6,365 bases of DNA from Candidatus Melainabacteria bacterium (GTDB lineage Bacteria > Cyanobacteriota > Vampirovibrionia > Obscuribacterales > Obscuribacteraceae). Every line of letters begins with the position of its first letter. The first letter of the stretch is position 1. Position numbers and translations under genes: made by a program. Shown one piece after another: positions 1-5,948 of the stretch. The stretch lies in assembly GCA_014380105.1 (NCBI GenBank), contig JACMKL010000633.1:1-6365 (forward strand), read 5' to 3'. Below the pieces are notes generated by a model, which did no database searches, was not told the origin of the DNA, and saw only the letters and a list, made by a program, of their open reading frames with translations.

Positions 1-1
1 C

Positions 2-1330
2 AATGGACCAGGACAATCTGGTGGCGTCTCCAAGAGCCTTGAGCCTGTCGTCAAACGCCTCGGTACAAAAGTGCACTGGTTTGCCATTGAAGGGACTTCG
101 TTGCCTTCCAACGAAAATGACCCACCCGCCGGCTTTTCCTTTTATTCTCCTAAAATCTCACCTCAGCTGGCAGAAAGACATCGCAAAGCCGCAGACGAAT
201 ATTTGTACCCTCTCTTGCATGGCTTGACAGACAAAGCGCAATTCGACATTGAAAACTGGAAAGCTTTCCGCCAGGTCAACGAGATAGTCGCCTCTGAGTC
301 CTTGAGTGTCTCTGCCGAAAGTTTCCCCACCCTCTGCTGGTTGCACGATTATCAAGTTCCGCTAGCTGCCCCATTGATGTCGATGCAAGCTGGTTTGATT
401 ACGTGTCAGTTCTGGCATGTGCCATGGCCAGAACCAGAAGTGATTATCAATTCTCCAATCGGAAAAGAGCTTGTAGAATCTCTTCTGTGCAACAAGCTAA
501 TTGGTTTTCATACAACTGAGTACGCAACAAATTTCTTAAACACGGTAAAAGAGCTGTTTCCGAATGCGCAGGTTGATGTTTTAAAAATGGAAGTGCGCAG
601 ACGTCGCACAAATACACGCGTAGTCGTTATGCCTCTTGGTTTGGATATTGGTTTGTGGCAAAACCTTGCCCGCATTAGCCGTCCAAAAGCGGAAGCAATG
701 GCGGTTAAATATCGTCTCGCCAATCAAATTCTGCTTGGTGTCGATCGCCTTGATTACACCAAAGGGGTTGTGGAAAAACTGCAGGGCATCGAACGGTTTC
801 TCGAACGACAGAGCAGCTGGCATAGACGTTTTCATTACGTCCAATTACTGCACTCATCCAAAACCGCAGACGCGAATCTGAAAGCTTATGAAGTAGAAGT
901 TGATCAAACCATCGACAAAATCAATCTTCGTTTTGGCTCCGACGGTTGGCAGCCGATTATCAAAATCAATGGCTATCTCAATCAAACAGAATTGGCAGCC
1001 TGGTATCAAGCCGCAGACATTCTGATGGTCAACTCAGTTAGAGACGGGCTCAATCTCATTGCCAAAGAGTATGTGGCGTGCAGAAACGACGAACAAGGCG
1101 CCTTGATTTTAAGCAGGCAAACCGGCTCTGCGGCAGAGTTATCGCAAGGTGCAGTCTTAATTGATGCCCACAACGCTGATGCCATCGCAGACGCGATATC
1201 CCAGAGTTTAGGCATGGAAGTAGAAGAAAAGCGTCGTCGAATGACAGCGATGCGTAAAAGCGTCGGCTGGAATCAACTGCATGATTGGGCCATCGGCTTC
1301 TTGCGCCAGGCTCTTCAGGGTCGTCATTAG
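2..1330 (+). CDS. GT20 glycosyltransferase, trehalose-6-phosphate synthase-like (5' truncated)
   Basis: This enzyme family moves glucose from a nucleotide sugar to a phosphorylated acceptor in the cytoplasm. OtsA uses glucose-6-phosphate and gives trehalose-6-phosphate; GgpS uses glycerol-3-phosphate. The frame is open to the left edge and already reads SGGVSKSLEPV and VHWFAIEG, which match the N-terminal glycine loop and the Trp40 region of OtsA. Roughly 14 residues are therefore missing, and the GTG at 71 is not the start. Visible length is 442 residues (E. coli OtsA is about 474). Numbering from the first visible codon: ENWKAF (Trp86) equals Trp85 of OtsA, WLHDYQ near 113-118 holds the Asp130 equivalent, VDRLDYTKG near 247-255 holds the donor-phosphate Arg and Lys, and VRDGLNLIAKEYV near 346-358 holds the Asp361/Glu369 equivalents. 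GT20 membership is certain. OtsA versus GgpS-like is unresolved because two OtsA acceptor contacts seem absent, so no symbol is given. No otsB-like phosphatase gene lies in the window. Confidence 0.93.
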   Translation, partial: NGPGQSGGVSKSLEPVVKRLGTKVHWFAIEGTSLPSNENDPPAGFSFYSPKISPQLAERHRKAADEYLYPLLHGLTDKAQFDIENWKAFRQVNEIVASESLSVSAESFPTLCWLHDYQVPLAAPLMSMQAGLITCQFWHVPWPEPEVIINSPIGKELVESLLCNKLIGFHTTEYATNFLNTVKELFPNAQVDVLKMEVRRRRTNTRVVVMPLGLDIGLWQNLARISRPKAEAMAVKYRLANQILLGVDRLDYTKGVVEKLQGIERFLERQSSWHRRFHYVQLLHSSKTADANLKAYEVEVDQTIDKINLRFGSDGWQPIIKINGYLNQTELAAWYQAADILMVNSVRDGLNLIAKEYVACRNDEQGALILSRQTGSAAELSQGAVLIDAHNADAIADAISQSLGMEVEEKRRRMTAMRKSVGWNQLHDWAIGFLRQALQGRH

Positions 1331-1390
1331 ACTTTTAATTTCCGGATAGTTACAAATTTCGATACTTGCTCTTACAAGTAGGGCGTTTCG

Positions 1391-1420
1391 TTGCGCCATT
1401 TATCTTGGCTACCTTATATA
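1391..1420 (+). promoter_or_regulatory. Candidate sigma70-type promoter for the four-gene block
   Basis: The 111-bp spacer after the GT20 gene contains TTGCGC at 1391-1396 and TATATA at 1415-1420, with an 18-bp spacer. The -35 matches the consensus only in its first three bases; the -10 is better. Transcription would begin near 1427 and leave only about 15 nt before the GTG at 1442. That is barely enough to include the Shine-Dalgarno site, but it would give a longer leader if the ATG at 1499 is the true start. This is a weak pattern match. Confidence 0.3.
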
Positions 1421-1424
1421 GGGT

Positions 1425-1435
1425 AGGGAGCGAGG
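1425..1435 (+). promoter_or_regulatory. Shine-Dalgarno site supporting the GTG start at 1442
   Basis: The purine-rich stretch AGGGAGCGAGG contains GAGG at 1432-1435, six bases before GTG 1442. The competing in-frame ATG at 1499 is preceded by pyrimidine-rich sequence with no recognisable Shine-Dalgarno motif. This is the main reason the longer start is preferred for the gene that follows. Confidence 0.5.
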
Positions 1436-1441
1436 AAAAAT

Positions 1442-2257
1442 GTGCTAGAAATAGACACTTCGGGCGCACGCTCGAAGGTTACCTATTTGGTTCTCTTAAT
1501 GTCGTTCTACAAAACTGCTACAGCCGGGTTGGCTCTGTCCGTCATTTCAGCTTTAACAATTTCAGCGCCATCGGCTCTGGCCGTTGCAGAAAGTGAGATT
1601 GAAGCAGGCTTACCTGACATCGACACCATCCGCACGCTGGCAAAAAACAATGTCGGTCAGGCATATGTCAGCTCATTGAAAGCGCAAGCAGATAAATTGC
1701 GTGACTATCGATGCATGTGCAGGCTGTTTACGCGTAAAAATAATGTCTGGAAAGATTATGGCGGCGCCGATTATTCGTACAAATTTCGCGGATTATTTAA
1801 GGCTGTAATTAAGTCCAAAGATTATCGAAACGGTTCAATTGTGGTGAGAGAACCAAATGGAGTCATTCGCGGTGCTGGCGGCGGCGCTCTCAGTTTTATG
1901 AAAATCACTATGAAAGAAGACTCACGCACACTGCAACTCCCAACTGGATACAGCCTTGCAAATAGTGACTTCTCTTCTTTATTCGGAATATTGTCTAGCA
2001 GTATCGCCAGTGGTGCCACACTAGCCACTTCCGCTACTGCGCTTAACCTGAAATTATTCTCGGAACCGGTCACGATGGTTGTGCTGAAAACAAGCTCGGC
2101 TGCGGACAGTCCAATTTCCGAAGTATTTTTTATCGGTAATGAATCGAAACTTCCAATAGGCTGGCATACTTTTCAAAAAGGGATTCCACATGCCGTTGTA
2201 CTGTTTCAAAATTTCGAACCGAATAAGGGTTTGACCGCTGATTCTTTCTCTTTGTGA
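1442..2257 (+). CDS. Secreted LolA-like / DUF1571-like protein
   Basis: The product is 271 residues from GTG 1442, or 252 from the in-frame ATG at 1499. The ATG gives a textbook signal peptide (MSFYKTATAGL, hydrophobic core, then SAPSALA|VAE). The GTG has the better ribosome site but adds a 19-residue leader containing acidic residues. The mature part suggests the LolA/LolB-like half-barrel fold as in DUF1571: an N-terminal helix (about 63-88), DYRCMCRLFTRK (88-99), the strand-like SYKFRGLFKAVIKSKD (112-127), a Gly-rich turn GAGGGAL (144-150), and an ending FQNFEPNKGLTADSF similar to the Y-dlk-N-GLT-DF close of LolA-type proteins. Such proteins bind lipid or act in envelope sorting, but the substrate here is unknown. 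The CMC pair (Cys91, Cys93) is unusual. The protein is probably periplasmic, with no lipobox. It is first of four closely spaced genes; the next starts 15 nt downstream. Family call is moderate to low; the gene itself is near certain. Confidence 0.8.
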   Translation: MLEIDTSGARSKVTYLVLLMSFYKTATAGLALSVISALTISAPSALAVAESEIEAGLPDIDTIRTLAKNNVGQAYVSSLKAQADKLRDYRCMCRLFTRKNNVWKDYGGADYSYKFRGLFKAVIKSKDYRNGSIVVREPNGVIRGAGGGALSFMKITMKEDSRTLQLPTGYSLANSDFSSLFGILSSSIASGATLATSATALNLKLFSEPVTMVVLKTSSAADSPISEVFFIGNESKLPIGWHTFQKGIPHAVVLFQNFEPNKGLTADSFSL

Positions 2258-2260
2258 TTT

Positions 2261-2266
2261 AAGGAA
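2261..2266 (+). promoter_or_regulatory. Ribosome binding site of the second block gene
   Basis: AAGGAA lies six bases before ATG 2273 and immediately after the stop codon of the preceding gene. It fixes the start and fits translation of both genes from one mRNA. Confidence 0.6.
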
Positions 2267-2272
2267 ACTGGC

Positions 2273-3019
2273 ATGGATACAAAGTTTTTAGCAGCATCGT
2301 TGGTTCTAGTAGCACTATCCTCAATTCCTGGTCCTGTGCGTGCCGAGGAGGGTGAAACTAGCAAAGAAAATGCTAGATCATCAGAACACAAAATCACATT
2401 GCGCAGACGGACCGTTGATGACAAAGAACAGCTCAAACCTGAAGCAATGCTCTCCGACTTGAGAGACACAAGATTGAGTGTCGGTCAGGTCAAACAGCAA
2501 GCGGTCAATTTATTTTTGGAAGCGACTCGAATAGTGATCAAACCTGGCAGTCAAGCTCTGCATGTTTCGCCAACCGCCATCAATGCCACCATGTTAAATG
2601 AGAAAGCGAAATACATGGAGGCGAGAAAAGACTGGCTAATCTATTACATGAATACTCTGGAGCCGATTGTTCAATTGCTCACAGATGACATTCATGACGT
2701 CGATACCAACTCGCGAGTAGTGCCGGCAAACATCGAAGCCAAAATAAATCCGATTTGGAAAACTTGGAAAAGTGACATAACTAGCATCAACAGGTCACTC
2801 GACGAGATGCAAGAATTAATTGGTCAGGATAGCGGGACCAACATTCCGCTTGCTAAAACAGCGTTAGAAATCTATCAACGCGCTTCGAATATTGAAAAAA
2901 TCAGATATCGCGCCTTCGAACTGTTAAGCCAGGAGTATGCTCAAGCAGAACTGCCTAAAAGTAAAACATTGAAGAAGGGTAAAAATAGCGCCGAGGTGTC
3001 AACGAAAAAAAATGAATGA
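2273..3019 (+). CDS. Secreted helical protein of unknown family
   Basis: This 248-residue protein has a clear signal peptide: MDTK, a hydrophobic core (5-17), then GPVRA with likely cleavage after residue 24. The mature part is highly charged and appears mostly helical. Residues 25-60 are polar and probably disordered, including the basic LRRR at 43-46. Residues 62-88, 105-140, 152-185 and 192-225 look like long amphipathic helices. Trp and Tyr residues cluster in DWLIYYMN (120-127) and IWKTWKSD (161-168). The last 20 residues are a Lys/Ser-rich tail. There are no Cys residues, no lipobox and no second membrane segment, so a soluble periplasmic or secreted location is inferred. It lies 15 nt after the LolA-like gene and overlaps the next gene by 8 nt, so it is almost certainly cotranscribed. 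I do not recognise a family and propose no function. Confidence 0.85.
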   Translation: MDTKFLAASLVLVALSSIPGPVRAEEGETSKENARSSEHKITLRRRTVDDKEQLKPEAMLSDLRDTRLSVGQVKQQAVNLFLEATRIVIKPGSQALHVSPTAINATMLNEKAKYMEARKDWLIYYMNTLEPIVQLLTDDIHDVDTNSRVVPANIEAKINPIWKTWKSDITSINRSLDEMQELIGQDSGTNIPLAKTALEIYQRASNIEKIRYRAFELLSQEYAQAELPKSKTLKKGKNSAEVSTKKNE

Positions 3020-3368
3020 CAATTCTGCTACAGAGCTCGCATTTCTGAAAGGGCAAGAACTTTTCCAAATTGCATTTGGGAAATCAGAAGTTGTTTTTAG
3101 TCTTAATCCAGACTTCATCTCAATTCACTGCTCCATTGAATACGCATCCGGAAGCGCCCCTCTCTTCGAGATCTGGAGCCCTAACAACGTTCTTCAAGAC
3201 CCTGCCATTTTTAGACTTTTACACAGCCAAATCCAATCTTTTGCGATGAATCAAAACGAAGATTTGAAATTGGATTTTTCAAATGGAGACATCATTGTCT
3301 TACGTAAAAAATCAGATGGGCAAGGCTCTTATCAAATCAGCTGTGGTTCCGAAGTTATTGTTGTCTAG
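3012..3368 (+). CDS. Small cytoplasmic DUF6188-like protein
   Basis: The 118-residue product has no signal peptide or membrane segment, unlike its three neighbours. Its pattern resembles DUF6188 as I remember it. An N-terminal FLKGQELFQIAFGKSEVVF (11-29) is followed by strand-like DFISIHCSIEY (34-44). A polar loop and short helix follow, then LKLDFSNGDIIVL (85-97), then GSYQISCGSEVIVV (105-118), like the family's 'L-L-F-nGd-L … Y-sy-I--g---iiV' ending. The family has no experimentally defined role that I know of. The start ATG 3012 lies inside the end of the upstream gene (8-nt overlap). A GAGGTG at 2993-2998 is 13 nt upstream, slightly far for a ribosome site, so reinitiation after the upstream stop is possible. 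Family call is moderate; gene call is strong because of length, spacing and a non-random protein sequence. Confidence 0.8.
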   Translation: MNDNSATELAFLKGQELFQIAFGKSEVVFSLNPDFISIHCSIEYASGSAPLFEIWSPNNVLQDPAIFRLLHSQIQSFAMNQNEDLKLDFSNGDIIVLRKKSDGQGSYQISCGSEVIVV

Positions 3369-3380
3369 GCAAGAGCATAA

Positions 3381-4655
3381 ATGAAATTCAAAATTAAAAT
3401 CGCCATGTCCCTCGTGATTGGCATCGTCAGCGGGTCGGGCGCGAATGTCTACGCCGCCCCAGCGCCAAAAACAGCGCCCGCAGGTAAGCCCTCATCAGCA
3501 AAAAAAACGACTGCACCTATTGACCTGACTGAAAAATATATGTCGACTGTGCGTCCAATTATTGAAAAGGCCTGGAAGCCGCCGACTCAAACAACTGCAA
3601 GTAAAATCACAGTTGCAATTTCCATAGCAGCAAATGGAAAAATCGAAGATGTAAAAGTCACCGAACCATCAGGTGATGAGGCGTTTGATGCAGCGACGAT
3701 TAGTTCGCTAAAAACAGTTGGGCAGCTTCCAGCTCTTCCAGCCAATCTTTCCAATGGACTCACAGTTAATTACAAATTCAATGCAGGCAACCGCAACCCA
3801 ACGCTCCGTGCTGACAACGAAGCATATGTAAAAGTGCTCAGCCAGCGGGTGCACGGCACCTGGTCCAGCCCCAAAGTGGCAAAGAATATGGACGTTGTCG
3901 TTTCGATCACTATCAATAAACAAGGGCAGCTAGCTCAGGCTGCTATTTCAAAATCTTCCGGCAATAAACTCGTCGATGATGCTGGGCTTGCCGCTGTTAG
4001 AAGAGCTGCACCTTTTGCTCCGCTCCCAGAAAGTTGTGGAGAACGGCTGGTCATCACGTATACATTTGAAGCCGGTCCGACCCGCGAGACAGTCACAAAG
4101 ATGCAATTTAACGGCGTTCCAATTCCACAAGGTGGATTTAAAATTAGCTCCGGTGGCTCTACGCTGCAGCCGCTAGATGTCGACACGGCAATCAATCGAA
4201 AACTACAAGAGCGAGAGTCGCAATTACGCGAACAGCTCTATCGTCTTAAAGTTCAACTAGAAGAAAGTAAAAAACTTGCTGGCGTAGAAAGTGAGCAAAC
4301 AGCCCTACTACTTCAAGAGTCCGGCAAGTGTTCGTCAGCATTGCATGACTACAAAGAAGCCGAAACAAATTTAAAAGCAGCTCTCGCTATTTTTGAAAAG
4401 AATACGGAAAAGCCTTCAAAAACGCAGGCAGTGTTGGTCGACTTAAGCCATGTCTTTTCAGTCAATGGACGACTACCAGAAGCGGAAGAAGCGTTGAAAC
4501 GCGCATCCACAATGGAGTCTGCGGATATTTCCGCTGAGCAAAAGCGGAAAATATTGGAAGAGTATGCTCGCCTTTTATACAAGTCGAACAAAACTAAAGA
4601 AGCAAATGAAATCTACAAGCAGCTGAAGGATTCGGCAAACTTACCACTTAAGTAA
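3381..4655 (+). CDS. Secreted protein with two TonB_C-type domains and C-terminal TPRs
   Basis: The 424-residue product starts with a signal peptide (MKFKIKIAM, core to about 20, cleavage near VYA|APAP at 25). A short Ala/Pro/Lys linker follows (26-46). Two tandem TonB/TolA C-terminal-type domains come next. Domain 1 spans about 50-135 and has [30 protein letters not shown] and [15 protein letters not shown]. Domain 2 spans about 146-232 and has [30 protein letters not shown] and [18 protein letters not shown] charged coiled-coil-like segment lies at 269-300, and about three TPR-like helical hairpins at 305-418. TonB itself has one such domain on an inner-membrane anchor with ExbB/ExbD. Here there is no anchor beyond the cleavable signal, so energy transduction is doubtful and a periplasmic scaffold or binding role is more likely (inference). 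It begins 12 nt after the preceding gene, with a weak AAGAG site five bases before the ATG. Its last 15 bases overlap nuoK on the other strand. Confidence 0.9.
   Translation: MKFKIKIAMSLVIGIVSGSGANVYAAPAPKTAPAGKPSSAKKTTAPIDLTEKYMSTVRPIIEKAWKPPTQTTASKITVAISIAANGKIEDVKVTEPSGDEAFDAATISSLKTVGQLPALPANLSNGLTVNYKFNAGNRNPTLRADNEAYVKVLSQRVHGTWSSPKVAKNMDVVVSITINKQGQLAQAAISKSSGNKLVDDAGLAAVRRAAPFAPLPESCGERLVITYTFEAGPTRETVTKMQFNGVPIPQGGFKISSGGSTLQPLDVDTAINRKLQERESQLREQLYRLKVQLEESKKLAGVESEQTALLLQESGKCSSALHDYKEAETNLKAALAIFEKNTEKPSKTQAVLVDLSHVFSVNGRLPEAEEALKRASTMESADISAEQKRKILEEYARLLYKSNKTKEANEIYKQLKDSANLPLK
4528..4550. other. 8-bp perfect hairpin inside the TPR gene, downstream of nuoK on the minus strand
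   Basis: TTTCCGCT (4528-4535) and AGCGGAAA (4543-4550) form a perfect 8-bp stem with a 7-nt loop. Flanking ATAT sequences could extend the stem across a one-base bulge. It lies about 90 nt beyond the nuoK stop in the direction of nuoK transcription. Neither strand has a U-tract after the stem, so it is not a classical intrinsic terminator. It could mark or stabilise the 3' end of the complex I mRNA, or be a coincidence within coding sequence. Confidence 0.3.
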
Positions 4656-5255
4656 GTTGAAGCGCTCCATGTCCACAGTGGAAGTATTTCTATAAATTGA
4701 AAGCACGATCGCCAGACCGACTGCGGCTTCAGCAGCTGCAACGGTCAAAATGAAGATGGCGAAAATCTGACCTTTGATGTGAATTGGGTCAACATAGCGG
4801 GCAAAAGCAACCAGATTGATGTTAACGGCGTTCAGCATCAATTCAATCGACATCAACACACGTACAGCGTTGCGTGAAACAACCATTCCATACAAGCCAA
4901 TGGCGAACAACACGGCTGCCAGAGTCAGGTACTGAATCAATGGATGCTGATTTAGGGTGAGAGCAAAGAAACTACCGATGGTGCCAACTGCCATTACGAC
5001 AGAAGTGCGTCCACCCATCAGAGCGACGATGGAGCCCAGGATTACTATCATCACAAAAGCGATCAGTTCGGTATAGTCTTTCAACTGCCAGGATTCGAGA
5101 GTCGGACCAAGTCCTGCACCAAGCAAGAGACCGTTAAGGAAGCCGGTTGCGTATGCCGCAACGATGCAGAATGTGATAATCGTGTAGGCAACTGCGAAAG
5201 CTAATGCTGTCGAGTCAGACTGTTTATTGATAATAGGTTGTGTAGCGCTAGTCAT
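4641..5255 (-). CDS. nuoK: Complex I subunit NuoK/NdhE with a long N-terminal membrane extension
   Basis: NuoK (NdhE, MrpC-like) is a small proton-channel subunit of complex I in the inner membrane. The canonical part is residues 106-204: helix 1 ([20 protein letters not shown]), helix 2 with the conserved Glu in [10 protein letters not shown] (Glu138), and helix 3 with the conserved Glu in [13 protein letters not shown] (Glu176). These equal Glu36 and Glu72 of E. coli NuoK. The C-terminus [13 protein letters not shown] matches cyanobacterial and plastid NdhE. The family is usually about 100 residues, whereas this protein has 204. Residues 1-105 add three more hydrophobic segments (about 17-40, 62-81 and 84-101) that I cannot assign to a family. 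The start is well supported: ATG lies 5 nt after the nuoJ stop with an AAAAGG ribosome site, and no Met sits at the usual NuoK start. It is the last gene of its operon, converging on and overlapping the TPR gene by 15 bp. Confidence 0.96.
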   Translation of the reverse strand: MTSATQPIINKQSDSTALAFAVAYTIITFCIVAAYATGFLNGLLLGAGLGPTLESWQLKDYTELIAFVMIVILGSIVALMGGRTSVVMAVGTIGSFFALTLNQHPLIQYLTLAAVLFAIGLYGMVVSRNAVRVLMSIELMLNAVNINLVAFARYVDPIHIKGQIFAIFILTVAAAEAAVGLAIVLSIYRNTSTVDMERFNLLKW

Positions 5256-5260
5256 CGTGA

Positions 5261-5269
5261 TTACCTTTT
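5261..5269 (-). promoter_or_regulatory. Ribosome binding site of nuoK overlapping the nuoJ stop codon
   Basis: On the minus strand AAAAGG (5269-5264) runs directly into the nuoJ stop TAA (5263-5261), and the nuoK ATG follows 5 nt later. The spacing from the AGG core to the ATG is 8 nt. The arrangement suggests translational coupling, and it fixes the upstream start that includes the extra N-terminal half of NuoK. Confidence 0.55.
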
Positions 5270-5899
5270 CGCTCCTACAGGTTCATGTTCAGCATGCCTG
5301 TCGCCAGTGGCGGGTCTGCCGTCCACAACTGAGTATTCCAAATCATCTTCGCCTTTCTTGCGCGGCTTGTCAGCTTTCGCCAACATGACAGCACCAATAA
5401 GAGCAGCGAGCAATAAAACAGACGAGAATTCAAAAGGTAGAGAATAGTCTGTGCACAGTGCACGACCGATCAGTTCGACGTTAGCCGGATCCAAATTTTC
5501 ACTGCTCAAATTCCATGTTTCAGGTCTGACCGAAAGGTAGATGGTCATGAACAAACCAACTGCCACCATGAAGGCTCCAAGTTGATTTGGCGAAGCAGGT
5601 TCTGCTTGTCTGATTGTTTCCATTCTCGGATTGGTTAACATCAAAGCAATGACAATCACGAGCGTGATACCGACGGCATAAATCATCAATTGCGCAAGCG
5701 CGAGGAACTGAGCTTGCAAGAGCAAGAATAATCCGCAGATAGAGCCGAATACTCCGATCAGTAAGAAACCACTTCTGATGATGGCTTTATCGAGAATAAC
5801 TCCATAGGCAAAAGGAATCGCCATCATGGCGAGAATGTAGAACATGGTGCTCTCAATATTGGTTTCAGCCCAGCCTTTGAGCAATTCGTACTGTTCCAT
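5261..5899 (-). CDS. nuoJ: Complex I subunit NuoJ/NdhG
   Basis: NuoJ (NdhG, ND6-like) is a membrane subunit of NADH/ferredoxin:quinone oxidoreductase, next to NuoK and NuoA at the start of the proton-conducting arm. The 212-residue product has five hydrophobic segments: about 18-37, 42-61, 67-89, 107-123 and 157-175. Helix 3 ([20 protein letters not shown]) is the conserved one that bears the pi-bulge in known structures. The family's usual Gly-Ala-Ile/Val after the Tyr appears here as Val-Gly-Ile-Thr. The segment [25 protein letters not shown] (150-174) is characteristic. Residues 176-212 form a charged, probably disordered tail of about 35 residues beyond the last helix. ATG 5899 has a strong GAGG site five bases upstream. 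The upstream gene ends 49 nt before it and nuoK begins 5 nt after it, so all three form one operon. Confidence 0.96.
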   Translation of the reverse strand: MEQYELLKGWAETNIESTMFYILAMMAIPFAYGVILDKAIIRSGFLLIGVFGSICGLFLLLQAQFLALAQLMIYAVGITLVIVIALMLTNPRMETIRQAEPASPNQLGAFMVAVGLFMTIYLSVRPETWNLSSENLDPANVELIGRALCTDYSLPFEFSSVLLLAALIGAVMLAKADKPRKKGEDDLEYSVVDGRPATGDRHAEHEPVGAKR

Positions 5900-5903
5900 A
5901 ATC

Positions 5904-5909
5904 CCCTCT
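5904..5909 (-). promoter_or_regulatory. Ribosome binding site of nuoJ
   Basis: On the minus strand AGAGGG lies at 5909-5904. Its GAGG core is followed by GGATT and then ATG at 5899, a spacing of 5 nt. This is the strongest Shine-Dalgarno match in the window and settles the nuoJ start. Confidence 0.65.
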
Positions 5910-5948
5910 TTGTCCCTTACCTTAGCTATTGAGAGCTACAACAAATTT

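Noticed and set aside
1363..1380. Inverted repeat TACTTG-CTCTTA-CAAGTA after the GT20 gene, as a terminator or operator
   Set aside because: The stem is only 6 bp with two G-C pairs and is followed by GGGCG instead of a T-tract. It is too weak for a terminator, and there is no support for a regulator site.
3935..4195. Antisense open frames within the TonB_C/TPR gene
   Set aside because: They show no family resemblance, ribosome site or operon context, and the sense frame is clearly coding.
4672..4682. TCCAC-A-GTGGA palindrome near the 3' end of nuoK
   Set aside because: The arms are 5 bp with a 1-nt centre, which cannot form a hairpin loop. It is within coding sequence.
5451..5463. GTGCAC-A-GTGCAC palindrome
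   Set aside because: It lies fully inside nuoJ, encodes conserved-looking residues near ALCTD, and is short enough to occur by chance. No second copy was noticed.
5922..5937. TAGCT-ATTGAG-AGCTA repeat between the repeat-tail gene and nuoJ
   Set aside because: A 5-bp AT-rich stem without a T-tract in a 49-nt operon gap is not enough to call a terminator or attenuator.
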